Shown here one piece after another: positions 32,807 to 45,363 of a DNA stretch of 64,000 bases. The position numbers and the translations under genes were made by a program. Each line of letters opens with the position of its first letter. Position 1 is the first letter of the stretch. The notes beneath the pieces are model-generated. The model worked only from the letters and a program-made list of their open reading frames with translations. It was not told the origin of the DNA and did no database searches. Source of the stretch: Ulva prolifera (taxonomy: Eukaryota; Chlorophyta; Ulvophyceae; Ulvales; Ulvaceae); assembly GCA_023078555.1 (NCBI GenBank), contig CM041196.1, positions 1,426,001 through 1,490,000 of the forward strand. The letters run 5' to 3'.

Positions 32807-34847
32807 ATGCGAGCTTTCTCCGGGCCTCGTTGCCTGCCTCAACGCCATGTGCCGCGTTGGCTGAAACAAGCACAGCCTAAGCGTCCATCACATCTTGATC
32901 CCGGATGTCAATTTCGGCAAGTCAGCTGCAATTCAGTTGCTGTTCGTAAGGTTCGCTGCTGCTGCTGCTGCTCGGAGCGGTGTCGCGCTGCAACGTCGAA
33001 TGCCATGCCAGGCTAGATCGCGTTGTTGAGGTTGAGCGCCGTATTGCTGTGGTGGTCCAGGGCGCTGATGAAGGCGAAGACACGCTATCGATCGACGACT
33101 ATCTCAAGAACGCAACTGCAGACCCGGTCCCGGGCGTCTACGCTATCTACGACACAAAGCGCTCACTTCAGTACGTCGGAATCGGCCAAGATGTGATTAC
33201 ACAGCTCAAGGTGCGTAAATCATGGACATCATTTTCAAACACGCGTACTTTTGGACGCAGCTGTCCCGAAGCGAGAAGTAACCTCGGTCACGCACAGCGC
33301 TGCGACACAAACCTTCAGCAGGGCTGCTACTCGTAGCGTCAGTCCGCACAGAGTCGACTTGTACAGGAGCATCGAGAGACTGTTGATGAAGACTTGTGTT
33401 CCTTTGTGCGGGTGAAGCTCTTCGCAAACTCATCCATGGCCACCGAGGAGAACCTCCTCCGCGAAGCTCAGCATTGGATTGAGGATGAAGGCGGGGTCAT
33501 GCCTCCAGGAAACGCAGCAGAGTCGCACCTCTGGTCGCCGTCGGCTCTCTCCAGCTCTGATGAAGACGATCAAGGCTCATCAGATGCAGTTGTCTCGCCA
33601 TTTTCACAAGCCACGGTGGGTCCCATTGTTGCGCATGCAAGCGACCTGACACCTGAAAACGCTACATCAATCTGCATAGCGTGTCCAAGGCACGTCTGAT
33701 CGTAGTCATCCTCGGTGGATGCTGCATTTTCACAGACTCACGCAGTCAGTCCATCGCCTCTCTGCATCCACCTGGCCTCTGAGCTGCACGTACATCCTTG
33801 CAGCATGCTCAGCACCTGTCACAGCACCAGCCTGCACAAAGGACGCGCTGGACATAGGCACACAAACTACGCATTCTCCCCTGCTCCACCTCCGGCCCCT
33901 CAGATCAGTCGCTATGAAGGCGCTGTTCCCAGATCACTCCTGCATGGAAGGGACCGCCCTTCCAGCCCACCAACCCATCCCCCCCGCCCCATCATGCAAA
34001 CACATTCGAATCACATGCGGTGCACTGGCTGCGCCGTGGCGTGTGCCTGCCCTCCGCCCGTTCACCACCCCCCACCTCCGGTCCCACAGCCACAACCAAT
34101 CCGACATGATCGTCGCACTGCCCTACCCTGGCAATCACGCACCATGGTTGGGTTGCCGGGCCCGATCGTATACAGCAACCCCACATACTCAGGTCAAATT
34201 CCTGGGTGACAGCCCAAAAAGTTATGCAAGGCGGCGCAACACGCGCGCGCGTGTCCTCGTCTTGTCTTCCATGTCGTGCCCCGTGCCTCCCCAATGCCGT
34301 CCTGCCAACAGCACATGCGCGCACGCAGGTCCACCGCGCCGTCGGCGCGCCCGACAGCGGCGCCCCCGTGAAGGAGCTCACCGTCGCCGCCGTCGACAAG
34401 GCCCTCGACGACATCCGCGGCTACCTCTTCGCCGACGGCGGCGACATCACCGTCGTCGACGTCACCCCGGACGGCGAAGTCCTCGTCCGCTTCGAGGGCG
34501 CCTGCTCCACGTGCTCCTCCCAGGAAACCACAATGACGATGGGCGTGGAGCGCGCGCTCAAGGGCGCCTTTGGGCCCGCGCTCAAGGCCGTCACGCCCGT
34601 GGAGGAGCCGCCCGCGGCGGCAGGGAGCCCGGCGGCGCCGCCGGTCGCGGACGAGGCGGCGATCGAGGGCCTGCTCGCGCTGCTGCGCCCCGCGGTGGAG
34701 AACTACGGGGGGAGCATGTCGGTGGCGGAGATCAGCGGGGGGGTGTGCCGGGTGCAGTATGACGGTCCGGACGCGATCTGGACGGGCGTACGGATGGCGA
34801 TTTCGGATAAGTTTGGAGAGACGATCACGACGATCGAGCGCGTGTGA
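32807..34847 (+). CDS. GIY-YIG-like domain fused to a two-domain NFU iron-sulfur scaffold
   Basis: Probable exons: 32807-32950 (basic, acid-poor transit-like start, MRAFSGPRCLPQRHVPRW), 33061-33210, 33352 to 33617 or 33694, and 34329-34847, all in phase 0. Exons 2-3 encode a GIY-YIG-type fold (VPGVYAIYDTKRSLQYVGIG, then FVRVKLFANSS and GGVMPPGN), like the N-terminal domain of plant glutaredoxin GRXS16. The last exon encodes a complete NFU domain with the cluster-binding CSTC motif (LFADGGDITVVDVTPDGEV, FEGACSTCSSQETTM), then a second NFU domain without CxxC (ALLRPAVENYGGSMSVAEI), as in plastid NFU1-3. NFU domains carry and hand over Fe-S clusters. Plastid targeting is inferred. The end of exon 3 is uncertain: the donors ACG|gtgggt and CAC|gtctga both keep the frame. 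Confidence 0.82.
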
Positions 34848-35676
34848 GGGCGTGCGCGATCTCTGTGGGACACTGGTGCACGCAACTTCCATGTTTCGAG
34901 CCTGCTGCGGTGGCAATGGACGTTCCAATGTTTCATTGGTATGTGATGGGGAGTGGTAGCAGATGATGCTCCGAGTCTCTGGTTCGATGCAGCAATTGCC
35001 GAGTGACGAAGTCTCACGAGTGAGCAGCGGCAGGGTATGTGAGGGGCGTGGTCGCCACGGCTCAGGCTGCAGGAATGTAGAGTATTGCCGAGGAAACGCC
35101 GTCCAGGAACACACTGCGCCAGTGGCATTGACGCGTTGCCATGTTTGCCGTGCACTGTGCGTCGGTGACCTTGTAGTAAAACGCCAGAGAGGACGCCTTG
35201 CTTCCACAGCGGAGACCCGTGGTCCATCAACGTAGCGCATGGTGCAATAATATGTGCATTTCTGGCGCATGCCTCTGGTAAGCAAAACCCCGCGCTGATG
35301 TCAGGAGATGGATGTTACACACATGCAAGAACGTGCATGGTTCGAAGATTGCTGCGTGGTCGCAGACGTGCCTGATGACTCATAGCCACATGGAGTTACA
35401 AATTCCGAGACAGGGCTGCTGATCCATCCACAGCATTGTTTGAACCTCATGCCATAGGTCCAGGGTGTCAGTTCCGTACTGGACACCCTCAGAAGGTTCA
35501 TGTCCACTGCACAGAGTTGGCTAAAAAACCACGCATGTACGTCGTCGCTCCCGCCATTTGCAACCGCATCATCACCGCACTTTACCAACATTCCTGCGAT
35601 CCGCCAACCCTACAGCGCCAGCAGAATCGAGCCCATGACCACGCATGCACTCACCCGGCCGCCTACACCCCCACGC
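34848..35676. other. Intergenic stretch between convergent genes
   Basis: About 830 bp between the 3' ends of the NFU gene (plus) and the CRY-DASH gene (minus). It presumably holds both polyadenylation sites. No repeat or reading frame worth calling was seen. Confidence 0.4.
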
Positions 35677-38253
35677 TCAGTAAAAGTTCACCGGCCTCCT
35701 CCCATTTGAACCCTGCCCACGCTGCCGCGGCCCCCGCCCCCGCCCCGGCGCCCCCCGCCCCTTCCCACCGCCCTGCCCCCCTTCAGGATACCGCGCACCC
35801 CCCCACGGCCGCGCCATCCGCGCCACCGGCACCGGATGCGGGTAGTCCCGCCCCACCACCACCCCACATTCCTCCTGCACCTTCGCCGGCATCGTCCACG
35901 GCTCATGCACGTACGCCGGCGGCACCCCCCGCAGCTCCGGCAACCAATGCTTCACATACTTCCCATCCGCATCGTAGTCCTTGCTCTGTTTCACGATGTT
36001 AAACTTGTTGATGCGGCCGCCGGTGAGGCCGGCTGCGGAGAGCCAGTTGCCCCAGTTGCTGGCCACGTCGTGGTCCAGGAGGTGGTGCTCGAACCAGGAG
36101 GCCCCCCGGCGCCAGTCGACGCCGAGGTCGAGGATGAGGAACGACGCGACGTTCTGGCGGCCGCGGTTGCTCATGAAGCCCGTCGCCGCGAGCTCGCGCA
36201 TGTTGGCGTCCACGAGGGGCATGCCCGTGCGGCCCGCCTTCCACAGCTCAAACAGCTGCACGCAGCGGCCACTTGATGTGTCGGCGGGGCACTGACGGCG
36301 CGGCGAGTGCGTGCTGTGTGTGCTGTGGCGTGCTGGGATGTGCTGGGGTGCGCGCGGACCAGCGTAGCGAGGTGATGTCGTGCGTGTGTGCGCATATGCG
36401 CAGATGAAACGACGGCGCTGATGAGCATGCAAACAGATTCACATGCCTTCATGCATGCAAGCAGACAAGTCCATGGCGCAGAGCGCCTGTGCGGCCGCCG
36501 CTGCTCGCACGTACGCAGCAACGGCACCAGAGGCAGCCCTTCAGCGAGTGTTGTTGATGTTTCACAACGCACCTCCTCGTCCGACGTCCACGGCAGCTGC
36601 TTCCCGATCGTCCCACCCTCGAGAAAGATCTTCGCGCCGTGCTTCACACAGAAGAACTTGAAGTAGTCGCGCCACAGCAGCTCAAACACGACCCAGTACG
36701 TGCTCTTGTTCTCCTTGCGCCGCGCCTCGTAGCGCTTGAGCTCGTGGTACACCGTCCGTGGCGACAGGCAGCCGTGCGCGAGCCAGGGCGAGAACTTGGT
36801 GGAGTAGTCCCCTCCGAGCATGCCGTTGCGGGTGTCAAAGTACGCGGCCACGCAGTCGGAGTCCCAGAGGTAGTACTTGAGTCGCGCCAGCGCCGCCTCC
36901 TCGCCACCCTGCACCGCGGCCCTCATGCATTGGCGCGACCGCGTGGCAGCGTCATCAATTGCGGTGTGTATGTGTGTTTGCATGTGCACAGAGCGATATC
37001 CATAGGGACTGTGACAACTATGACACCTGAGATCAGCAGTGGGGGGGTCTGTTCTTGTGATGTAGGCGCAGTGCCGCGGGTATGTGTCGTGCGGGGCTAG
37101 CGCATGCCCCGTTTGAGCCACGACCGCTCACCAAGGTAAAGGTGAAGGCTCATTGGAGCTCGGCCTCTTGAGCAAAGTTGCCTGCGTGCCCCCGATCCTG
37201 AGATCTGGACCGCAATTGCTGTCCATGTGCACTAGAGACCAATGCGCACACCCCGGCCACACATCATGATCAATTCCCTAGAAAGCGTACCTCGAACCAC
37301 AGCGCGGCATCAGGGTGCGGCGCCGGCGGCCCGGCCGCGCGCACCGCCTCGGCCAATGGCAGCCGCTCCCACACCGCCGCGCCCTCCCCCCGCCCGCGCA
37401 CCTCCTCCGGCACCGCCAGCTCCCCCTCCCGCGGCATGCGCGCCTCCTCGCGGATGCTGCACTTCGCCTCGATCGTCTTCCGCGCCGGGGTGAACGTGTC
37501 GGGCATGTCGGCGAGGTCGGCCGCGTAGGGGAGGTCTTCGATGTGGTACAGGGTGTGGTTCCACACTGTGCGGAGGCGGCCGCGGCCGCGGATGGCGGAG
37601 CGGAGGCGGTTCTCCACCACGGTCTCCTCATACGTGCCCTCCTCCGTTGCGATGACCGTGTCTTTGCCGCTATCGCTCAGGAGCCCTGCAGCGGGGCAGG
37701 TGGTGGTGGGTGGGTTGAGCTGGGTGTATCGATTCTCGAAGAGCTTGGGGCTTAGTCTGGTGCAGAACGGTCGTGGAAGCGAGGTCCGAGGCATGGATGC
37801 ACACAGCTACAGGGATCTACAAGTTCCAGAAGGAGCGCAGTGTAATGAGAAGAGCTGGCGTGGAGAACGTAAGAGCACGTCAGCCATGGAGAGCCGTCAT
37901 GCAATGGCTTGAGGTGGTGCTACGTGCTGGCTGCAGCTGTGGTTGCACTCACCTGGAATGACGTTCTCAGGGCGATCATAGAAGACCAGCAGGTCGGATC
38001 CGATCTTCTGCAGCGCCTTCTGCAGCACATTGACGCTCTCGAGCTGGAAGTGTGCTCGGAAGGCTCCCATCTTGGTGTCCCCGAGCATCCTGGCATGTGG
38101 ACGCCTGTCAAGCACGTTCTGGGCTGACATGAAGCGGTCGTCGAAGCAGAAGACTGGCACGACATCACCCTCCGCTGCAGCAGCCTCTGCAACTGCCACG
38201 TTGTCACGCAGGCGAAGGTCGTTGCGGAACCAAAGGATGGTGCGAGGAGGCAT
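35677..38253 (-). CDS. CRY-DASH: Cryptochrome DASH (CRY-DASH)
   Basis: This is a photolyase/cryptochrome-family flavoprotein; DASH members bind FAD and an antenna folate and repair pyrimidine dimers in single-stranded DNA, often in plastids or mitochondria. Exons 38253-37953, 37685-37291, 36908-36573 and 36255-35677 fit in phase and give 536 residues. The N-terminal Rossmann domain starts [18 protein letters not shown]-binding motifs follow: [65 protein letters not shown] and [17 protein letters not shown]. The C-terminus is Gly/Arg-rich and ends RRPVNFY, as is common in DASH proteins. An in-frame stretch upstream of the ATG (to about 38300) follows an AG acceptor, so a 5' targeting exon may exist. 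Divergent from the first ENT gene. Confidence 0.95.
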
Positions 38254-39348
38254 CGTGGCTGAGGGGGCTTGGGTTGTTGAGAAGGCTGTGCAGGCGACAG
38301 TAGCTACCTGCACGAAGGATCAGATGCATACAAAATTTGAAAATCAATCATTGAAGGGCATAGCTGGAAGGGTGTGCGTAATTACGTGGAATCTGGCGCG
38401 ATGCCCTGGTAGCACTGCACTGTGCTTGCATACTCTGGGCTTGCAGGGTGTGCAGTGAATTAAACGCCAGTGTGAAGCAACAGAGATAAATTGAAATTGA
38501 AGGATAGTCTGAAGGCGATCAGGGGCAAGCGGCTATCGTGTCAATACAGCATAGGACGTCCAGCGACGTACACCACAAGCTCTCTCGCAGGATGCTTGCC
38601 CTCACGCCAGCATGACAGTCTACCGCCTCGGCGTGACGTTGCCACAACCAAACCTCCTCGTCATGATGACCTTGTCGGCTTTGCTGGCCGTCTTTGGAGC
38701 ATACATGCACTGACATTGCGACTGGTCGCCGCTGCGACTCGAGGCGACTACGTCGGTCTCGCGTGTAGCTGAGCCTGTCGTTGCACAAGCAACAGCGGAC
38801 CACCTCATCAGCGAGAATATTCAATGGGAGATGTGGGCATGTGTTGGTCTCACCTGTCCAAAGTTCTTTCCTCGCACTAACGATGTACGTATACCTGATC
38901 TCAACAGTACTGCCGCAACGGCGCTGAAAGCGTTGGTCAGCATGTACGAAAACGGGTATTAGAAACCACGGAGGAAAACATGTCCTGCATCTAGAGCGTA
39001 TAATTAGTTTTGTATCGGGGGCGCGTGCGGCGCTTGCTTCGCTGGAGCGCTCTGCGTGCGAACGCTGGTGGATGACGGATGATCATGGGATTTGTCGGAG
39101 AGACGTGCCCACGCCACATGTTCCCACGCCAACGAGCCGTTCCCGCCGGAAGATTTACAAGATGTCTCAAAACTGCGCGACGCTGCGAGCCTTTGCAGAT
39201 GTACAGCGTCCCGCACAAGTCTCGTGCTCTTCCAATACAATTCTGTGCTTTGCTTCTTGAACAGCGGTCTTCAACGACATCAGCACCCTTAGCCGGTGCA
39301 CCGTCCCACTGTCGCAATTCAGATACATGATTTGAACTCGTTCCGGTG
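38254..39348. other. Divergent intergenic region between CRY-DASH and the first ENT-like gene
   Basis: About 1.1 kb. Overlapping frames on both strands between 38519 and 38824 (minus-strand fragment RCCLCNDRLSYTRDRRSRLE) look somewhat protein-like, but no gene structure could be built. No repeats were seen. Confidence 0.35.
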
Positions 39349-42300
39349 ATGCTACTAAGTGAAGATGCAGTGTTCTTCACTGTCGCGGTGCGGTCTCAAC
39401 CTGATTCAAATTGTGAGCCCGGTCGAACGTGGCTCGCCTCAGCATGCGAAAAAAGTTTCCGGCATGAAAATACACACACAGAGCACCGACACACAGCTCG
39501 ATTCATGCCTGGAGTGTCTGCATCTGCAGCGGTGCGCTGAGTTGCTGCCATACGTCCCTACGATGCAGTGCGAGGCATGTCACATTGGTACTCCAAGGCA
39601 CAGAGATCCAGCAATCACTCCAAACAGCTCGCCAACCTCGTGGTATCTAATTAGATGCTGTCATTGCACCAGTTCAGAGGTGGGTGGTGCTGCTACAGGT
39701 CGGCTTCACGATGCCGTGGGTCGCCTTGTCTTCCGAGCTCGGTTACCTCAAAATGCTCCATGGCCCACACTTCCTCCTCTGGCTCAACCTGGCCTACTTC
39801 ATGCCCAGTCTGCCGACGTTGATGCTGCAGCTTGTGTACGACCAAGCTTACAACAAGTACTTCGGCACCGCGGTTGCAACACTCATCCGCCAAGGCTGCG
39901 CCCAGACCGTCTGCGCCATTAGCTGCGTCGCCCTGCCCTTTCTCGACTGGAAAAGGTGTGTCTCGGTGTATGTCGGGTCGGCTCCTGCTCGAGTGCGCGC
40001 GGTCACTGCCGCGCAAGGTCATCGCCAAAGCCACAAGTGCTTCAGATGACAGTATGGGCCGAGCCGGTGAGGCCTCCAGATGTGAACTCATCTGAACCCG
40101 CGCGCACCCGCCGGCCCCGTCCGAGCACGTCATGCCGCAGCGATCCCCCGATGCTCAACAACGTGAATATGTTGTGCATGTTGTACAGCGCTCGGCCGGG
40201 GAAAAAATGCGTGTGCAACGGAAGGGCGGATCTGTTTCGCTGTATGGATCCACTTTGGATCAAGGAACTGACCCCACTGACAGCACTACATCTACCCTAC
40301 ACTGATTGACGTACTACGGCTGCAGATCATCCGCATGGGTGTATGCATGATATGCATGCATAAGAATCTATGTGTGGATGTGTGTGCACGCATGAGGGAC
40401 ATGAGTGCAAGGGAAGACCCCGTGCGACGCTCCGGCAGGCGGAGTCTAGACTGCCCCCCCTCCTGTGTCAGCCTTGTCAAGTACCACCAAGCTGCAGCAA
40501 CGCGGTCACTTTCCGCTGCACCAATGCACGCAAACCCATGGCTCTGCCGGTGGACACCAATCAGCCTTCCACACGAGTTTTCCAAAAGAACACGCCCCCC
40601 ACCGTTTTCCATTTGATTGAGCCCCCCACAGCTTTCCACTTGTGTGGCCATCGACACACCGAGCCGCGCAGAAGCGCACAGCGAAATGCCGCCATCGGTT
40701 CAGATAAAGATGACCACACCATCGCATGACGGGGTCACCTCCATGCATACCCTGTACAGCACCCACCGCGCCACCTCTGCGTCTGCGGTCCCAGCCCCAA
40801 CACAGACACCCCCAGATATCTCATTATCGCCCCCGCCCAGCGCGGGCCCCACACACCCCACACCCACACGCTGCGCCGCGGTTGCAGTGCCCCCACCCTC
40901 CTCACCATCACCGCCGTCGTTGGCGCCGCCGGCAGCGTGGCCTTCGGCAGCGCGAGCCAGCTCGTCGCGCGCTTCTCCGCCAAGTGCGGCCAGGCCCTCG
41001 CGCTCGGCATCGTCGCCGCGGGGCCCGCGGTGCTCCTCCTGCAGGCCCTCCTCCACCTCGGCGCCCACCCCTCCGCCCTCCAGCAGCACCTCTTCTTCCT
41101 CCTCGCCGCGCTCGCGCCCATCGGCGCCCTCACCTCCGTCACCACCCTCATCCGCCAGCACTGGAGCCACCTTCAAGAAGACAAAGAGGAGACGTCGCTC
41201 GCCGAGGAGGCTTCGTCCCTCCCGCCAGACACATCCTGGGAGGAGCCGTCGATCGATACGGCCCTTCTGGACGCAGTGGTTTTGGATGCCCCCTCTCTGG
41301 AGGACCTCGGCAGCATGGACTCGCTGCCCCCGATTGGGCCCGGGGGCGGGATGTCGCTGAGTGTGGCGGCGCCGCAGGAGGGCGCGGTGGCGGCGGCACG
41401 GGGGCCAGCGGCGTGGTCGTCGCTGCTGCAGTATGTGTCTGAGCAGCGGCTGCTTCTGCCAGAGTCGACGCGTGGTGCGCTGCCCACGGCTTGGGACTCT
41501 GCAGGAACAGACACTGCTGCTGCTTCTGCTGCTGCTGCTACACTGGCATGTCTCTACGACTGCGATGATGTGGGTGAAGGCTCCTGCAGTCTACCGGCTC
41601 GACAGATACGTACTTGTACATATACACCCGGCGACGAGAGCAACGACCTGCATGCTGTTTCTCCGCCGGAGCCGCATTCATGGCATGCTTGATGTACCGA
41701 TCTCGCTCAAACCGTTTGACAACAGAGCGGACCTACCTTTAGCCCAGAGCATCGCATTCCGTAGCTTAAGCACGGAAATCTGAATTCACCCTGGTGCAGA
41801 CAACTGGGACACGTTCAGCGTGCACAGCATGCCGGCGGTCGCACAGCCCCTCCTCGTCATCACCGCCGGCGCTGGCCGCGCAACGCAGCCGCAGTGCAAC
41901 GCCAGCGCCGTCGTGCGCGCGGTCGCGCCACTCGCGCTCAGCCTCAGCAGCAGCGTCGGCGTCGCCGTGATGCTGTTCCCGCTGTTCACGGTTGTGCGCT
42001 CGTCCGGGCTGCTGGGGGCGATGCTGCCGCAGGCGCTGTTCGTGGCGCGCATGCTGCCGGATATCCTTGGACGGATGGCAGCGCGGCACTACATGCCCTC
42101 CCTCCGGCTCCTCAAGGTGCGCTTCTTTTACTTAATAATGTCTCGACAGCTGGGTGGCAGTCGCTGTTCAAGTGCTCTGCTGTTATATCAGGTGCCGGCT
42201 TGAGAGACATTGTTTGGCACGTCGGAGCTTGCACTTGTTCCCCAACACCCTGAGACTGTGTGCCATGCGTTCTCAACCCAATTGCGCAGCACCGCAGGCC

Positions 42301-42906
42301 TTCAGGTCTGGACTGCATGAACAGATATGTATAGCAGAACCCCGAAGCAGCATCCTCGAAGCTGCATACGCATATGCCATTAGTGCGATGGACTGTCAGT
42401 GCGACCACATTTATATCAAGCACATCAAAGATCAACTGTGCCGATGCTGAGCTCCACATGCTTACACATGCAGTTACAAAGGACAGAGGCCGGGCATCGA
42501 GCCATTGCTAGGAACTCAAACGCAAATCCACTCATTCACCAGGTCACTGCACGCCCACACTTACACATGCATGCATGCATGCATGCAGGTGCTCTCGGTG
42601 GTCAAGTTCGCATCCCTCCTGCCGGCGCTCGCGTACCTCTGGTTCCCCCGGGAGCTCCTCAGCGACGCCGCCGTCGTCGCCTTTGTGGCGGCGCACTGGC
42701 TGCTCTCCGGCCTGATCGGCGCGTGGTCGTACATGCTGCTGCCGCAGGCGCTGCCGGAGCCGGCAGCGGCGGCACCTGCCGGAAACATTATGAGCGCCTC
42801 CTTCCAGGTTTCCACGCTGCTGGGCCTCGTGGCCGTGTCAGCGCTGGAGTATTTCTGCCATCCACCGGCCGTCGGTCCTGGGGGCAGGCCGTCGATGGCG
42901 CTCTGA
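39349..42906 (+). CDS. ENT-like (SLC29) nucleoside transporter, tandem copy 1
   Basis: First of three tandem genes for an equilibrative-nucleoside-transporter-like membrane protein. Exons: 39349-39387, 39699-39955, 40888-41474, 41800-42116 and 42589-42906, with phases 0, 2, 1, 0 identical to the other copies. ENT hallmarks: TM1 MPWVALSSELGYL, the R/K-rich cytoplasmic edges, VMLFPLFTVV, then the D..GR motif in MLPDILGRMAA, and a C-terminal TM block (LIGAWSYMLLPQALPE). Between TM6 and TM7 lies a long, acidic, probably cytosolic loop coded by the end of exon 3. Exon 1 gives only 13 residues, shorter than in copies 2 and 3, and the start of exon 4 lacks their shared IPPSVLA.GP block, so this copy is the most diverged. 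Substrate unknown. Confidence 0.82.
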
Positions 42907-43295
42907 GCTGCGCTGCGCTGTGCGATGTGCGCCGTGAATTGCGCAGCACGGCTGTTCCGGGCGGTCGTCTGGGACGCCTGTGGGGGGGCGGGTGTTGTCG
43001 TCACCCAGCCCACAATCCGATTGCACCAGTTTGCTTGTGGTGTCTGATGCCAACTTCGAGTATACGTGCTTGCAATTGGGTTGAAAATGCATTCCGGAAA
43101 TGCTTGAGGCACAGTGGCTCAAGCACAGTGGCGCAGTGGCGCGCACTTTGGGGAGCGCGGTGTCGCGGTAGGGAGCCATCATGAAGCCGTGTACTTACTC
43201 AGTTGGGGGGGTTCATGGCTTCATGCATGGCTGCCATGCGTATGTTGAACGCATGCAGGTACCAGGTACATTGATGCGATGCGTGTGTGATCCGA

Positions 43296-43317
43296 TGTGT
43301 GTGTGTGTGTGTGTGTG
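43296..43317. repeat. (TG)11 microsatellite
   Basis: Uninterrupted TG dinucleotide run in the spacer after ENT copy 1. Confidence 0.95.
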
Positions 43318-43374
43318 GGATTTATTGATGTATTAATTGCAGGGGTGTGTGTACATATGCATGTGCAGCAGTAA

Positions 43375-43396
43375 GGGGGGGGGGGGGGGGGGGGGG
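43375..43396. repeat. 22-base poly-G run
   Basis: An unbroken run of 22 G on the plus strand, about 470 bp past the stop codon of ENT copy 1. Run length may be affected by sequencing error. Confidence 0.9.
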
Positions 43397-44091
43397 CACA
43401 TCACATTGCGTTGCCGGCAGCTGATCGGTGGGGCTGACTTTGCGAAATGCAGGGGCTGGAGCGGCAGTCACAGCAGCTCCGACGACGATCTGCTGCGGGT
43501 CGCGCGCAAGTCTCGGCGCCGCTCGCACCACACGCGCCGTGCGAGGAGCGCTGATGCAAGTGCACGACTGGGTGCAGCCGAGTCGATGTCAACATCTTCA
43601 GGCGGGTGGGCTGACGATGCAGAATGTCAGATCATCAATTGGACAGCTGTTGCGCCCGTCCGTTGTTGTCACAGTCGCCCTCTTGAAAAATGTGAGAGCA
43701 CAAATGACGGACTATGAGTGGTGACTATGAGTAGTGAGATGCTTGGTGTTCCTAGATGACTAGGCGGCAGGACCTGCTGTCACAAGCGGCGGCGTGACTG
43801 TGGAGTTGCGTTGAGGCCATTTGTGCAACGTGCCGGTGTAATTCTCAAATGACGACTTGTGTGTGAAGTTTGCCTGACTGACCCTGAAGTCCAACGCCCC
43901 CGCCTGAGCTGTTCGGAGCGCCATGGGTCGCGGTGAAGTGCACAGGGCGGCGCGCTGCATCTAATTGTCGCAGTTGAAAGCATACGTAAAATAGTACTAT
44001 TTCTTGTACAGCTGATGTAAATGATCTGGTCAGCCCTACATCAGGAGAGACATGCATGAGGACTGGACTGTACACGGGACTAGAGACCATA

Positions 44092-44159
44092 TATATCTCG
44101 GCCAGAGATAAGGCCAGAGACCGTATATATTTCGGCCAGAGATAAGGCCAGAGACCGTA
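44092..44159. repeat. 34-bp direct repeat, two copies
   Basis: The unit gccagagataaggccagaga plus ccgtatatat.tcg occurs twice with a 34-bp period (cores at 44101 and 44135). It contains TATATAT stretches, but no gene follows closely. Confidence 0.8.
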
Positions 44160-45045
44160 GCTAGACACCGTACATAAAGACATCACCTGTTATGTCCTGT
44201 TGGGATTAACACTGTAACTCTGGTCAAGTCATTTCGCCTCGCAACAACAGCACAGGCGTCGGCCTACCGGATCTCCGAGATTCCACCGTGAAGTCAGTCC
44301 TTGCGGACTGCTCACACGTACGTATTCGTTACTTGTGTGCGCGCCTGGAGGATTCGAGCCAGCCCGACTGTGGCGTGTCAAGTAACGTAAACATGAATTT
44401 ACTGAGCTGTATGCCATTGGACATATGTTGAGTGTGTGCGTGTGCGGCTGTTGATTCGGAAGAGATCCTTTTGAAGGGTGCGACATTGCCTGTCCCCTCA
44501 TCTGTAACTTACGTTGAATACAGTGGTCACTTGAGGCACATGTACATGTTCCCAGGCGGCGCCCTGTCAAACCTGTCCGACCAGATTTCCTTCCAGCCAG
44601 CGCACGTGGCTTCACTGCTCTGCAGCCCGAGCTGCTGTGGTTGATTGCAAAAGAGCCAAAGAACGGAAAAAGACAAACACCAAAACTGAGTCTCAATCGA
44701 ATCAGCAACCAAAGCAGCCCGAGCTGCTTTGGTTGTTCAGGTGCCTGCAGGAACCAACATTATCAAACATGGTGCGGCCGCGGATTAATATTTCAGCGCC
44801 ACACGCTCCTGCACCTCACCTTTGTGCCCATCCCCACGCCTGGAGTGCCTCAGCATCATGATGCATGCGTGCTACATCAGCTGTGTTGTCACTGCCGGCA
44901 GCCCCGGCGGGCCGGCATGCCATGCGCACGTGCGCCGCAATTCTGGTGGCCAACTGAGCAGCGATGTGGATGCCATCAGTGACCGGAATCATTTCAACTG
45001 ATGTGCCTGGTAGGCATGGCAATCGAGCGCACACACAGCCATGGG

Positions 45046-45363
45046 CTGGGCTTGGGGGGTTGTGCTGGGGGAGGCGGGGGCCTCCCCGGGTTGGCGGCTT
45101 TTTGTTGCGGTCTCGCTGTTTGTTTGCTGGGCGGCCTTGGCTGCTTGTGCCTCCGGGTTTCGTGCGCCTGGCTGGTGGACGGGGTTCGGCTGGGGGTGGG
45201 CGTGTGGGTGTGGGTGTGTGTGTGGCTGTGTGGCTGTGTCCGGCGAGGGTGCTGCCGTTGCGTGGGTGTTTTGGTGTGAGCTTCGTGTGGCTTGCTGCGT
45301 GGTGTGCGGTTCCCCTGGTTCTTGCTTGCGGTGCTACCTGCCTCGCTTGCTTTGTCCTTGTAA
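45046..45363 (+). mobile_element. 318-bp retrotransposed insert with 16-bp target-site duplication
   Basis: The insert is flanked by perfect 16-bp direct repeats, CACACACAGCCATGGG, at 45030-45045 and 45364-45379. Its sense strand is strikingly G+T-rich, and its 3' end reads ctttgtccttgtaa, close to the 3' ends of the LINE copies at 26873 and 17269 (cctctgtcc.ttgtaa). This fits target-primed reverse transcription of a LINE 3' end or of a SINE moved by that LINE. It has no coding potential that I trust. Confidence 0.7.

Noticed and set aside
44320-44365. Possible tRNA (minus strand, ctcgaatcc box)
   Set aside because: The T-arm does not pair well and no A box or acceptor stem could be found upstream.
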